Shown: positions 1-5,633 of the stretch, in pieces
Position numbering within the stretch: the stretch's first letter is position 1
How the letters are laid out: every line of letters begins with the position of its first letter
Source of the DNA: RGIG995 sp045542115
GTDB taxonomy: Bacteria > Bacillota > Clostridia > Oscillospirales > UBA644
Assembly: GCA_045542115.1 (NCBI GenBank)
Contig: JAZQKK010000014.1
Coordinates: 1-64,000 of the forward strand
Reading direction: 5' to 3'
DNA length: 64,000 nucleotides
Position numbers and translations under genes: made by a program
Notes under the pieces: model-generated
Databases searched by the model: none
Seen by the model: only the letters and a program-made list of their open reading frames with translations
What the model was told of the DNA's origin: nothing

Positions 1-23
1 TAATCACGAACCGTTCTTAACAT
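1..23 (-). CDS. Start of a small leftward gene, paralogous to its neighbour (partial, cut by window edge)
   Basis: Only the first seven codons (MLRTVRD) are in the window. They resemble the start of the next gene to the right (MYRLVTVRDY), and the untranslated stretch before each ATG is nearly identical (AAAGAGAG followed by T or C and an A-rich run). This suggests a tandem duplication of small genes read leftward from the promoter at 293-321. Function unknown. The call rests on the matching ribosome-site context as much as on the few codons. Confidence 0.4.
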
Positions 24-41
24 ATTTTTTCACTCTCTTTC

Positions 42-224
42 TTACAAATAAAGAACCAAAGTATTGTTAATAAAGACAGAGTTTTCCACTTTGGTCCGAA
101 GAAAATCAACGTAACCGATACCGTCAATAATAGAACCACAACACAAATGTAACTCTATACGACAATCGGGATAAACCTTCCTATAACGTTTCACGTAATC
201 ACGGACAGTAACAAGTCTATACAT
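42..224 (-). CDS. Small protein of an accessory element, function unknown
   Basis: A 60-residue basic protein with no family I recognise. It begins MYRLVTVRDYVKRY, has a CC pair in the middle and a hydrophobic C-terminus, and shows no clear membrane segment. It is preceded by AAAGAGAG about 9 nt before the ATG. It is the first gene downstream of a perfect consensus promoter (-35 at 316-321, -10 at 293-298, reading left) that carries repressor-type palindromes, so it is probably an early gene of a phage- or ICE-like element held off by the divergent XRE repressor. A paralogous gene follows at once on the left. Confidence 0.55.
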   Translation of the reverse strand: MYRLVTVRDYVKRYRKVYPDCRIELHLCCGSIIDGIGYVDFLRTKVENSVFINNTLVLYL

Positions 225-272
225 TTTTTTTCGCTCTCTTTCTCCGCATTGCGGATTTTTTTTGACTCCAAA

Positions 273-347
273 ACTTGGAATCCTTTGAGGTTATTATATC
301 AAATAATTCCAAGTTTGTCAACCCCAATACTTGGAATTCTTCCAAGT
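273..347. promoter_or_regulatory. Three palindromic operator sites between divergent genes
   Basis: One good and two degenerate copies of an ACTTGGAA-N3-TTCCAAGT palindrome are visible. The perfect copy is at 329-347. Half-site copies are at 273-291 (left arm exact) and 296-314 (right arm exact). The middle copy lies between the -35 and -10 of the leftward promoter. Such an array beside an XRE gene is typical of phage repressor switches. Binding by the 380-676 product is inferred. Confidence 0.7.
293..321 (-). promoter_or_regulatory. Consensus sigma-A promoter reading left
   Basis: On the minus strand TTGACA (321-316) and TATAAT (298-293) are separated by exactly 17 nt, a perfect consensus promoter. 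It would drive the small gene at 42-224 and whatever lies beyond the left edge. An operator copy fills the spacer, so repressor binding should block it. Confidence 0.8.
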
Positions 348-379
348 TTGGAAGAAATACACAAAAGGAGTTATAAAAA

Positions 380-676
380 ATGAACGAAGTATTAATCAGA
401 ATTACCAAAAGAATGGAAGAAAAAGGAATAAGCCAAAGACAACTTACAAAAAAATTAAATATAGGGGAGACCAATTTTCACTCTTGGAAAATTGGAAAAA
501 CCAACTCATATATGAAGAAACTACCCGAAATAGCCAAAATACTGGACGTTTCAATAGAATGGTTAATAAACGGTACAGATGAACCAGTAAATGAAGAAAA
601 AGAATTGTACCGCCATTTTCAAGCCGTTCCGGAGCATTTGCAAAGAGCGGTCAAAATTATCCTGAATATGGAATAA
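380..676 (+). CDS. XRE-family helix-turn-helix repressor
   Basis: 98 residues, a small Cro/CI-type DNA-binding protein. Residues about 5-62 form an HTH_3 domain (ISQRQLTKKLNIGETNFHSWKIGK is the HTH core, followed by LPEIAKILDVSIEWLING). The C-terminal 30 residues are short and hold no protease or dimerisation domain of CI type, so induction would have to work through a partner or a change in level. The ribosome site AAAGGAG lies 11 nt before the ATG. It is divergent from the small gene at 42-224 across the palindrome array and most likely represses that promoter and its own. Confidence 0.85.
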   Translation: MNEVLIRITKRMEEKGISQRQLTKKLNIGETNFHSWKIGKTNSYMKKLPEIAKILDVSIEWLINGTDEPVNEEKELYRHFQAVPEHLQRAVKIILNME

Positions 677-685
677 AAAAACGTC

Positions 686-713
686 GTTTCAGGCTTTTTA
701 GCCTAAAACGACA
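686..713 (+). terminator. Hairpin downstream of the XRE repressor gene
   Basis: Arms GTCGTTTCAGGC and GCCTAAAACGAC pair with one mismatch around an AT-rich loop, just after the XRE stop codon. No long T-run follows, so it may be a weak terminator. Confidence 0.45.
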
Positions 714-753
714 CTAAGACAAGATTAAGTATAGTTATATATACTAAGAGTAT

Positions 754-777
754 CACGCGCGTACGCGCGTACGCGTA
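754..777. repeat. 24-bp alternating purine-pyrimidine tract
   Basis: Strict pyrimidine-purine alternation over 24 bp, made of two copies of ACGCGCGT plus ACGCGT. The core 755-770 is a perfect palindrome. It stands out in very AT-rich surroundings. Confidence 0.9.
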
Positions 778-796
778 GACCGAAAAAAAACAAAGA

Positions 797-820
797 AGCC
801 CGGCACAACCGTGCCGGGCT
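797..820 (-). terminator. Strong GC-rich hairpin, terminator-like on the minus strand
   Basis: AGCCCGGCAC (797-806) and GTGCCGGGCT (811-820) form a perfect 10-bp stem with an AACC loop. Read on the minus strand it is followed by a T-rich run ending in eight Ts (position 788 down), so it would terminate leftward transcripts. Confidence 0.65.
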
Positions 821-882
821 ATAAGTCTCGGTGTAGACCTTGGGGAAGATAGGAATCTCAGCGCCCAAATCTCACTAAAAAT

Positions 883-912
883 AATTGCGCAAAAGAAAGA
901 TTTTGCGCAATT
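883..912 (-). terminator. AT/GC hairpin with minus-strand T-run
   Basis: AATTGCGCAAAA (883-894) and TTTTGCGCAATT (901-912) form a perfect 12-bp stem with a 6-nt loop. On the minus strand it runs into ATTTTT, like an intrinsic terminator. The stop codon of a possible 28-residue reading frame overlaps its right arm. Confidence 0.6.
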
Positions 913-997
913 AAGGGGAGAAGGATTGTCGATATAAGGTCCTACCGCTCTTATCTGAGAATTCACTGAAATTCCTACGTTTTTTACGGACTCTCAT
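911..997 (-). CDS. Possible 28-residue basic peptide
   Basis: Reads MRVRKKRRNFSEFSDKSGRT then LYRQSFSP and stops directly in front of an intrinsic-terminator hairpin. It is strongly basic at the N-terminus, like small DNA- or RNA-binding peptides of mobile elements. There is no convincing ribosome site (CCCCAGAG before the ATG), so this is only a candidate, supported by the terminator position. Confidence 0.2.
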   Translation of the reverse strand: MRVRKKRRNFSEFSDKSGRTLYRQSFSP

Positions 998-1291
998 CTC
1001 TGGGGTTGCCGACTATTAGTTTTATTGATAATTATTATTTCGCTATTCAATTGTTTGATTGTTTTTTATTTTAAATTTTAGCGAACCATTCAGAATTTAA
1101 CTTTGCTATCTTTTTTAAACTATTTTTATTTTGCTGTGCAGACATTTTTCTAATGATTTGTATTTATTTTAAATTTTCTTTCTTTTTATTTTATTTCATC
1201 CAAAGAATGTATCGATTCATATAAAATTAAAAGAAATGATTTTCGGTTGCGTTGGTTAATTGGCGTATTTTAAATATGTTATACTTACCTT

Positions 1292-1335
1292 TATAATCAG
1301 TTTATTTACATAATTCTATAATCAGTTTGCTTACA
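1292..1335. repeat. Two 19-bp direct repeats upstream of the recombinase
   Basis: TATAATCAGTTTATTTACA (1292-1310) and TATAATCAGTTTGCTTACA (1317-1335) differ at two positions and are spaced 25 bp start to start. They could be protein-binding iterons. No function can be assigned from sequence. Confidence 0.7.
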
Positions 1336-1485
1336 CATATCGTGCACAATTAGTTTTAACCAAGAATGCGATAATAAGAAAAGATAAAAATACTACCTCT
1401 CTTTGTTATATACGACGCGCACCATAATTGAATGTTCACATTTTTGACACAATTTATATTTTGTGCAATTATTAAAAAAAATGGC

Positions 1486-1514
1486 TTGACAATTCTCTTT
1501 GAATGTGATAGAAT
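1486..1514 (+). promoter_or_regulatory. Promoter of the tyrosine recombinase
   Basis: TTGACA (1486-1491), 17-nt spacer, TAGAAT (1509-1514), placed about 22 nt before the start codon. Inverted CACAA/TTGTG arms at 1448-1465 lie just upstream and could be a regulator site. Confidence 0.75.
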
Positions 1515-1536
1515 TTAACTGATAAAGGATGGTGAT

Positions 1537-2571
1537 ATGATGAGCAAGGCAGAATATATGAAATTGGATGAAATGGTGGATATTCCGGATTATTGCATAC
1601 AATATCTCACGTATCTCCAAGTCGTCCGAGCCCTCTCCCCTCTTACCGTTCGGGAATACTATCTGGACCTAAAAACTTTTTTTCGATATCTAAAAGCCGG
1701 CTCCCGGTTGACTATGGATGAGTTTAATCGGGTCGACGCATCAGATTATAGCATTCAAAAGCTACAAACTGTGAATTTGGCCAAATTGCACGAGTATCTC
1801 GCGTTTCGACAAGGTGAACTGAACAATTCTCCCCGGTCCAGAATGAGAAAAATATCAAGTCTAAAAGGTTTGTACAAATATCTTACTACTCAAAAACTTC
1901 TTTCAGAGAACCCGACCCTGGACCTTCGGTCACCAAAAACGGAAAAAAGGCTGCCGCACTATCTAACTTTCCAACAAAGTTTTAAACTTCTAAGCACAAT
2001 CGACGGACGGTTCAAAGCTCGAAATTTAGCAATTATTACACTGTTTTTGAATTGTGGAATCCGACTCTCGGAGTTGGTTGGGTTAAATTATTCAAGCATT
2101 TCCGAGCGTCATTTAAAGGTCTTTGGGAAAGGCAACAAAGAACGTGTTCTATACCTAAACGATGCGTGTATGGCCGCGCTAAATACCTATTATGAAGAAC
2201 GCGCCGCATATACCTTTACTATCTATGAACCGGATGCCTTATTTGTCAGCCAGAAGGGAAACCGCATTTCTCAACGAATGGTCCAGACAATGGTTCGAGA
2301 TTTTATGAATCGTTGTGGCATCGATACGCGAGAATATTCCGTACACAAATTACGCCACACGGCGGCAACATTGATGTATCAAAGCGGCGTTGATATTCGC
2401 GCCCTGCAAGAAATCCTTGGCCACGAAAATCTTGGAACGACACAGATTTATACCCACGTCCGAAACAGTCAGTTAGAAGCCTCAATGAGAGCAATATCCA
2501 TCTCTGACACCGGTGCAGGGCCAACGCAAGCTCAACCAATTAACCAAGAAGAAACTCCCGAGGAACGATAA
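1537..2571 (+). CDS. xerC: Tyrosine recombinase, XerC/XerD-like
   Basis: 344 residues, the usual size for a Clostridia Xer protein. The SAM-like core-binding domain spans about residues 15-115 and the catalytic domain about 140-320. Catalytic residues visible are Arg in CGIRLSELVGL, Lys in GKGNKERVLYL, HKLRHTAAT (His-x-x-Arg), His in LGHENLGT and the nucleophile Tyr in TQIYTHV. It cuts and rejoins DNA through a 3-prime phosphotyrosine, either for chromosome dimer resolution or for integration of the adjacent element. Its own promoter and terminator make it a single-gene unit. The start is the first ATG after AAAGGATGG; the overlapping ATG three bases on is equally possible. I recognise no dif site nearby. 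Confidence 0.85.
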   Translation: MMSKAEYMKLDEMVDIPDYCIQYLTYLQVVRALSPLTVREYYLDLKTFFRYLKAGSRLTMDEFNRVDASDYSIQKLQTVNLAKLHEYLAFRQGELNNSPRSRMRKISSLKGLYKYLTTQKLLSENPTLDLRSPKTEKRLPHYLTFQQSFKLLSTIDGRFKARNLAIITLFLNCGIRLSELVGLNYSSISERHLKVFGKGNKERVLYLNDACMAALNTYYEERAAYTFTIYEPDALFVSQKGNRISQRMVQTMVRDFMNRCGIDTREYSVHKLRHTAATLMYQSGVDIRALQEILGHENLGTTQIYTHVRNSQLEASMRAISISDTGAGPTQAQPINQEETPEER

Positions 2572-2587
2572 TACCTCGGGAGTTTTT
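2552..2587. terminator. Bidirectional terminator between xer-like gene and deoR
   Basis: AAACTCCCGAGG (2552-2563) and CCTCGGGAGTTT (2574-2585) form a perfect 12-bp stem with a T-run on the plus strand and an A-run on the other side. It begins inside the last codons of the recombinase gene and serves both convergent genes. Confidence 0.85.
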
Positions 2588-2593
2588 ATATCA

Positions 2594-3361
2594 TTAAATT
2601 TTAGACAAAAGAATCTCTACTCCGGAATTTGAAATCTGCTCCGCCAAGTCATCTTTTACAGGCAGATCCGTCACAATATAATCGGCGACAGCGAGGTCGC
2701 TGATTTGAGTAAACGCCTGATGCCCGAATTTAGAATGGTCGGCAGCAATAATACGACAATCTGACTGTTCAATCATTGCCACATCCAGTGCAGCTTCCTT
2801 ATTATAATAAGTGGTAAATCCCTGTGTCGGAGATATCCCATCCACCGAAAGTATCAACTTATCTGCGTGATATTTTTTCAATTGCGTTACGGCATCGTTT
2901 CCATAAGTAAACTGGTATTTTGTGTTTACAGACCCTCCTACCAGTATAACGTTATAATTCGGGTTTCCCGATGCCTCCAAAGCAATCGAGATGGAATTTG
3001 TAACGATACTGAGATTATAATTGGCAGGGAATTGTCGGAACGCCAATAGCGTAGTTGTTCCGGAATTCAACATAACCGTATCGTTCGGTTGAAGTAATTC
3101 ACTTATTTTCTCTGCAATCTCTCCCTTTGCCTTCTGGTTTGTTTCCAAACGTTGATTGAGATTCATACTGTAATATGGTTTATAGGAACTGACCGCACCG
3201 CCGTGAATACGGGACAACAATCCCTTCTTCTCCATATCTTCGAGATAGGTCCGAATCGTAACTTCGCTGACCCCTAACAATCGACTGAGGTTCGTGACCC
3301 GGACCGTATCATTTTTTTTAAGCAGCTCTAAAATTTTTTGCTTTCTCTGTTCCCCTGTCAT
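2594..3361 (-). CDS. DeoR-family transcriptional regulator of the sugar operon
   Basis: About 255 residues from the chosen ATG; a TTG four codons earlier is also open, but GGGGTG sits correctly for the ATG. Residues about 3-58 are the DeoR winged HTH (LLKKNDTVRVTNLSRLLGVSEVTIRTYLEDMEKKGLLSRIHGGA). The rest is the DeoRC sugar-phosphate sensor domain, with NSGTTT, VTNS, GG and DG motifs typical of the family. Such proteins usually repress a catabolic operon and release it on binding a phosphorylated intermediate. It is divergent from the operon at 3547-9145, and repeated TTTCG motifs lie between the two promoters. Which sugar phosphate it senses cannot be read from sequence. Confidence 0.85.
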   Translation of the reverse strand: MTGEQRKQKILELLKKNDTVRVTNLSRLLGVSEVTIRTYLEDMEKKGLLSRIHGGAVSSYKPYYSMNLNQRLETNQKAKGEIAEKISELLQPNDTVMLNSGTTTLLAFRQFPANYNLSIVTNSISIALEASGNPNYNVILVGGSVNTKYQFTYGNDAVTQLKKYHADKLILSVDGISPTQGFTTYYNKEAALDVAMIEQSDCRIIAADHSKFGHQAFTQISDLAVADYIVTDLPVKDDLAEQISNSGVEILLSKI

Positions 3362-3392
3362 TTGACACCCCAAAAAATTTATTTTTCACTTA

Positions 3393-3421
3393 ATTATACC
3401 ATTTTCTTTCGTTTTTGTCAA
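3393..3421 (-). promoter_or_regulatory. Promoter of the deoR-family gene
   Basis: On the minus strand TTGACA (3421-3416), a 17-nt spacer and TATAAT (3398-3393), a perfect consensus. A TTTCG repeat lies inside the spacer, so autorepression is likely. Confidence 0.8.
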
Positions 3422-3465
3422 TATAATTTTCGTTTTTATTATGCTATAAAAAAAATCGAAAGCAT
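3407..3465. promoter_or_regulatory. Candidate DeoR operator repeats
   Basis: TTTCGTTTTT occurs at 3407-3416 and again at 3428-3437, 21 bp apart (two helical turns), with an inverted copy (ATCGAAAG) around 3455-3462. DeoR-family proteins commonly bind repeated TTTCG elements, so these sites between two divergent promoters are good operator candidates. Binding is inferred. Confidence 0.6.
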
Positions 3466-3479
3466 AAAGAAGATTTTTC

Positions 3480-3508
3480 TTGACAAACAGAAAAACTTAT
3501 TGTATAAT
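3480..3508 (+). promoter_or_regulatory. Promoter of the sugar catabolic operon
   Basis: TTGACA (3480-3485), 17-nt spacer, TATAAT (3503-3508), a perfect consensus, about 38 nt before the first start codon. Such a strong promoter implies tight repression, presumably by the divergent DeoR protein. Confidence 0.85.
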
Positions 3509-3546
3509 AAATCTATAAAGAATCTGATATGACAGGAGTATAACTT

Positions 3547-4248
3547 ATGCTTAAAAATTTTGACATTAAACCTCCGTTTTTTGAGGTCGGTCCCAAAGCC
3601 ATTATTTGGGGCGATGCAATGCTTGCATTAGCGAAAGTAATCGACAAAACCGCTCAAAAATATGACGTAGACGTCATTGTAACTCCTCAGTATACAGACA
3701 TTAAATTACTTGCCGACAACACAGAGAGAATCCTCGTGTTTGCTCAACATATGGACGCATTGGTTCCCGGCAGAGGTCTCGGAAGCGTTCTGCCCGAAGC
3801 TGTTAAAGCTTCCGGAGCAAAAGGTGTTATGCTGAATCACGCAGAAAAACCCCTCGATATGGAGACCTTGGAAAAAACTATCCGTCGGGCAGACGAAGTG
3901 GGATTGGCCACTATCGTTTGTGCGGATACCGTGGAAGACGTAAAACGAATTGCCCATATGGGACCGAATCTTATCGTTGCAGAGCCTACGGACCTGATTG
4001 GAACCGGTACCACCAGCGATTCAAACTACGTAATTGAAACCATCAAGACCGTGCGAGACATCAACCCCGATATTATGGTTCTTCAAGGGGCAGGCATCTC
4101 CAACGGTCAGGACGTTTACAACACCATTAAACTCGGTGCACAGGCGACCGGTTCTACCAGCGGAATTTTGAAGGCACAAGACCCCTATGCTATGGTTGAA
4201 GAAATGCTGTACAACCTCCGCAAGGCCTGGGATGAACTGCACATTTAA
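3547..4248 (+). CDS. Triosephosphate-isomerase-family enzyme, archaeal-type (short)
   Basis: 233 residues, the short length of archaeal TPI rather than the 250 of the bacterial glycolytic enzyme. Motifs match the archaeal form: VFAQHMDALVPGRG, LNHAEKP (catalytic His about 98), the catalytic-Glu and loop segment VAEPTDLIGTGT (Glu about 146), and the phosphate-binding GAGISNG near 190. Lys 17 is the likely substrate lysine. In sugar operons this family includes tetrulose-phosphate isomerases, so the substrate need not be a triose. It is the first gene of the operon; ribosome site AGGAG at 3534. Stop and next start are 10 nt apart. Confidence 0.8.
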   Translation: MLKNFDIKPPFFEVGPKAIIWGDAMLALAKVIDKTAQKYDVDVIVTPQYTDIKLLADNTERILVFAQHMDALVPGRGLGSVLPEAVKASGAKGVMLNHAEKPLDMETLEKTIRRADEVGLATIVCADTVEDVKRIAHMGPNLIVAEPTDLIGTGTTSDSNYVIETIKTVRDINPDIMVLQGAGISNGQDVYNTIKLGAQATGSTSGILKAQDPYAMVEEMLYNLRKAWDELHI

Positions 4249-4258
4249 GAGGTTTGAT

Positions 4259-4864
4259 ATGAAACAAGAAAGTTTACGCGCCGCAAAAGCAGCTTATGAG
4301 ATCGAAGCAGAATGTCTCAAAACAATGTTGGATTATTTTGATGAAGACGCGTTTTCCCAGGCAGTTGATCTTTTGAAAAACGCTCCCCGCATCGGAGCCT
4401 CCGGATGCGGACACTCCGGAATCCTGTGTCAACATTTTGCTCACCTGATGTGCTGCATCGAACAACCTGCCAAATTCGTCTCCCCCGCAGAGGCCGTTCA
4501 CGGCGGAATGGGGTTTTTGCAAAGTGACGACGTTATGGTCTTTGCTTCCCGAGGCGGAAAGACGAAAGAATTGCTTCCCATCCTTGACATCTGCAAGCAA
4601 AAGGGCGTAAAGATCATTACGATTACCGAAAATATGGAATCTCCTTTGGCCGTTAATGCAGACGTCGTACTAAAACAGTATGTGAATCGGGAAACTGACA
4701 AATACAACTCTCAGGGAACGACGTCTTCAACCGCTCTTTGTATGATTTTCCACGTGCTGCAAACGGCGTTGATGGAAGAGACCGACTATAAAAATGAACA
4801 ATTTGCCCTGATTCATCCCGGCGGAGCCGTAGGCGAACGTTTAAATGGGAAAAACAAACTCTAA
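4259..4864 (+). CDS. SIS-domain sugar phosphate isomerase, KpsF/GutQ-like
   Basis: 201 residues, a lone SIS domain without the CBS pair found in full-length KdsD/KpsF. Sugar-binding motifs are GASGCGHSG near residue 46, FASRGGKTKE and HPGGAVGERL near the C-terminus, the last diagnostic of the arabinose-5-phosphate isomerase group. It would interconvert aldose and ketose phosphates. The ATG at 4259 follows AAGAGG, which overlaps the stop codon of the upstream gene, giving close translational coupling. Substrate unknown. Confidence 0.8.
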   Translation: MKQESLRAAKAAYEIEAECLKTMLDYFDEDAFSQAVDLLKNAPRIGASGCGHSGILCQHFAHLMCCIEQPAKFVSPAEAVHGGMGFLQSDDVMVFASRGGKTKELLPILDICKQKGVKIITITENMESPLAVNADVVLKQYVNRETDKYNSQGTTSSTALCMIFHVLQTALMEETDYKNEQFALIHPGGAVGERLNGKNKL

Positions 4865-4926
4865 TCGCAGGTCTTCCCTGCTCAAAATCGTTTTTAAATT
4901 ATAACAAATATAAAGGAGAAACAACT

Positions 4927-5547
4927 ATGGAATTCAAAGTTTTTCAAAAGGAAATCGAACTGCAAAGCAGAGGCTGGATCCCCACGTTCCACGATATCAG
5001 AAAGGAAATCCTGGAAATTGTTGAAGCATCCGGCGTAAAGAACGGTACGGTTGCTATCGTATCCCACCACACCACCTGCTCCGTTATGGTACAGGAATGC
5101 TCCCACGACATCGACACCTTTGATTTGGAATATCTGCAACACGACCTTCTCGACATTATGAGAAAAATGATTCCCGATTTTGCGGAAGAACATCAATACC
5201 GTCATCCCGGTCCTATCCACGCTCAGTACGGTAGATACGTCAATGAACCCGGCGATTATTCCAGTATGAATACCGACGGACATCTTCGCTCCGTGTTCTT
5301 TGGCCGAAGCGAAACCTTGACAATCAAAGACGGCAAGGTTGACCTGGGACTTTTTGCTCACGTTTATTTCATCGACTGGGACCACGTTATTGCTCGCCGC
5401 AGACAGGTCAACGTAACCGTTATGGGCACCACCGATGACGTAGAAGACAGAAAGTGGAACGACGGCAAAGTCATCGACACCAAACACAAATTCACCGACG
5501 AAGAAAAGGCCTACGATATCCACTTCGACCTCCAACAAGAAAGATAA
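4927..5547 (+). CDS. YjbQ/UPF0047-family protein
   Basis: 206 residues; ordinary YjbQ proteins are about 135-140. The family signature is present: SHHTTCSVMVQE, LEYLQHDLLDIM, NTDGHLRSVFFGRSETLTIKDGKVDLG and a final DWDHVIARRRQVNVTVMG. The extra length comes from an insert around RHPGPIHAQYGRYVN and a C-terminal tail of about 35 residues. Members have a trimeric fold with conserved His and a weak thiamin-phosphate-forming side activity; the true role is unknown. Here it sits inside a sugar operon behind AAAGGAG, which argues for a carbohydrate-phosphate function. That is inference. Confidence 0.8.
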   Translation: MEFKVFQKEIELQSRGWIPTFHDIRKEILEIVEASGVKNGTVAIVSHHTTCSVMVQECSHDIDTFDLEYLQHDLLDIMRKMIPDFAEEHQYRHPGPIHAQYGRYVNEPGDYSSMNTDGHLRSVFFGRSETLTIKDGKVDLGLFAHVYFIDWDHVIARRRQVNVTVMGTTDDVEDRKWNDGKVIDTKHKFTDEEKAYDIHFDLQQER

Positions 5548-5561
5548 TTTAGTCATAATTC

Positions 5562-5594
5562 AGGCATTGCCTTCTTCCAAAGAAGGCAATGCCT
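5562..5594 (+). other. 15-bp intercistronic hairpin
   Basis: Arms 5562-5576 and 5580-5594 pair perfectly over 15 bp with a 3-nt loop. There is no T-run after it, so it looks like an mRNA-stability or processing element between yjbQ-like and kinase genes rather than a terminator. An ATG inside the right arm (5589) is in frame with the kinase but unlikely to be used. Confidence 0.8.
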
Positions 5595-5633
5595 ATCGTA
5601 CAGATAATTTATCCGGATGATAAGGAAACGACT

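Larger units (their letters stand above)
677..1485. other. Long non-coding stretch of the accessory element
   Basis: No convincing long gene here. Contents seen: a hairpin after the XRE gene (686-713), an alternating purine-pyrimidine tract (754-777), a strong hairpin (797-820), a second hairpin (883-912), a possible 28-residue minus-strand reading frame (911-997), an AT-rich block (1015-1300) and a pair of direct repeats (1292-1335) ahead of the recombinase gene. Both central hairpins are followed by T-runs on the minus strand, which hints at a short leftward transcript. Confidence 0.6.

Noticed and set aside
683..912. A CRISPR array
   Set aside because: The repeats here are inverted, not regularly spaced direct repeats, and no cas genes are present in the window.
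703..966. An 87-codon frame on the minus strand in the non-coding stretch
   Set aside because: It runs through both terminator-like hairpins and the CG-alternating tract, has no ribosome site, and its composition looks random.
1200..1420. A dif site for the Xer recombinase
   Set aside because: I compared the region with the B. subtilis dif core as I remember it and found no convincing match.
4894..5556. A 220-codon frame opposite the YjbQ-family gene
   Set aside because: Antisense shadow of a gene with clear family motifs; no ribosome site.
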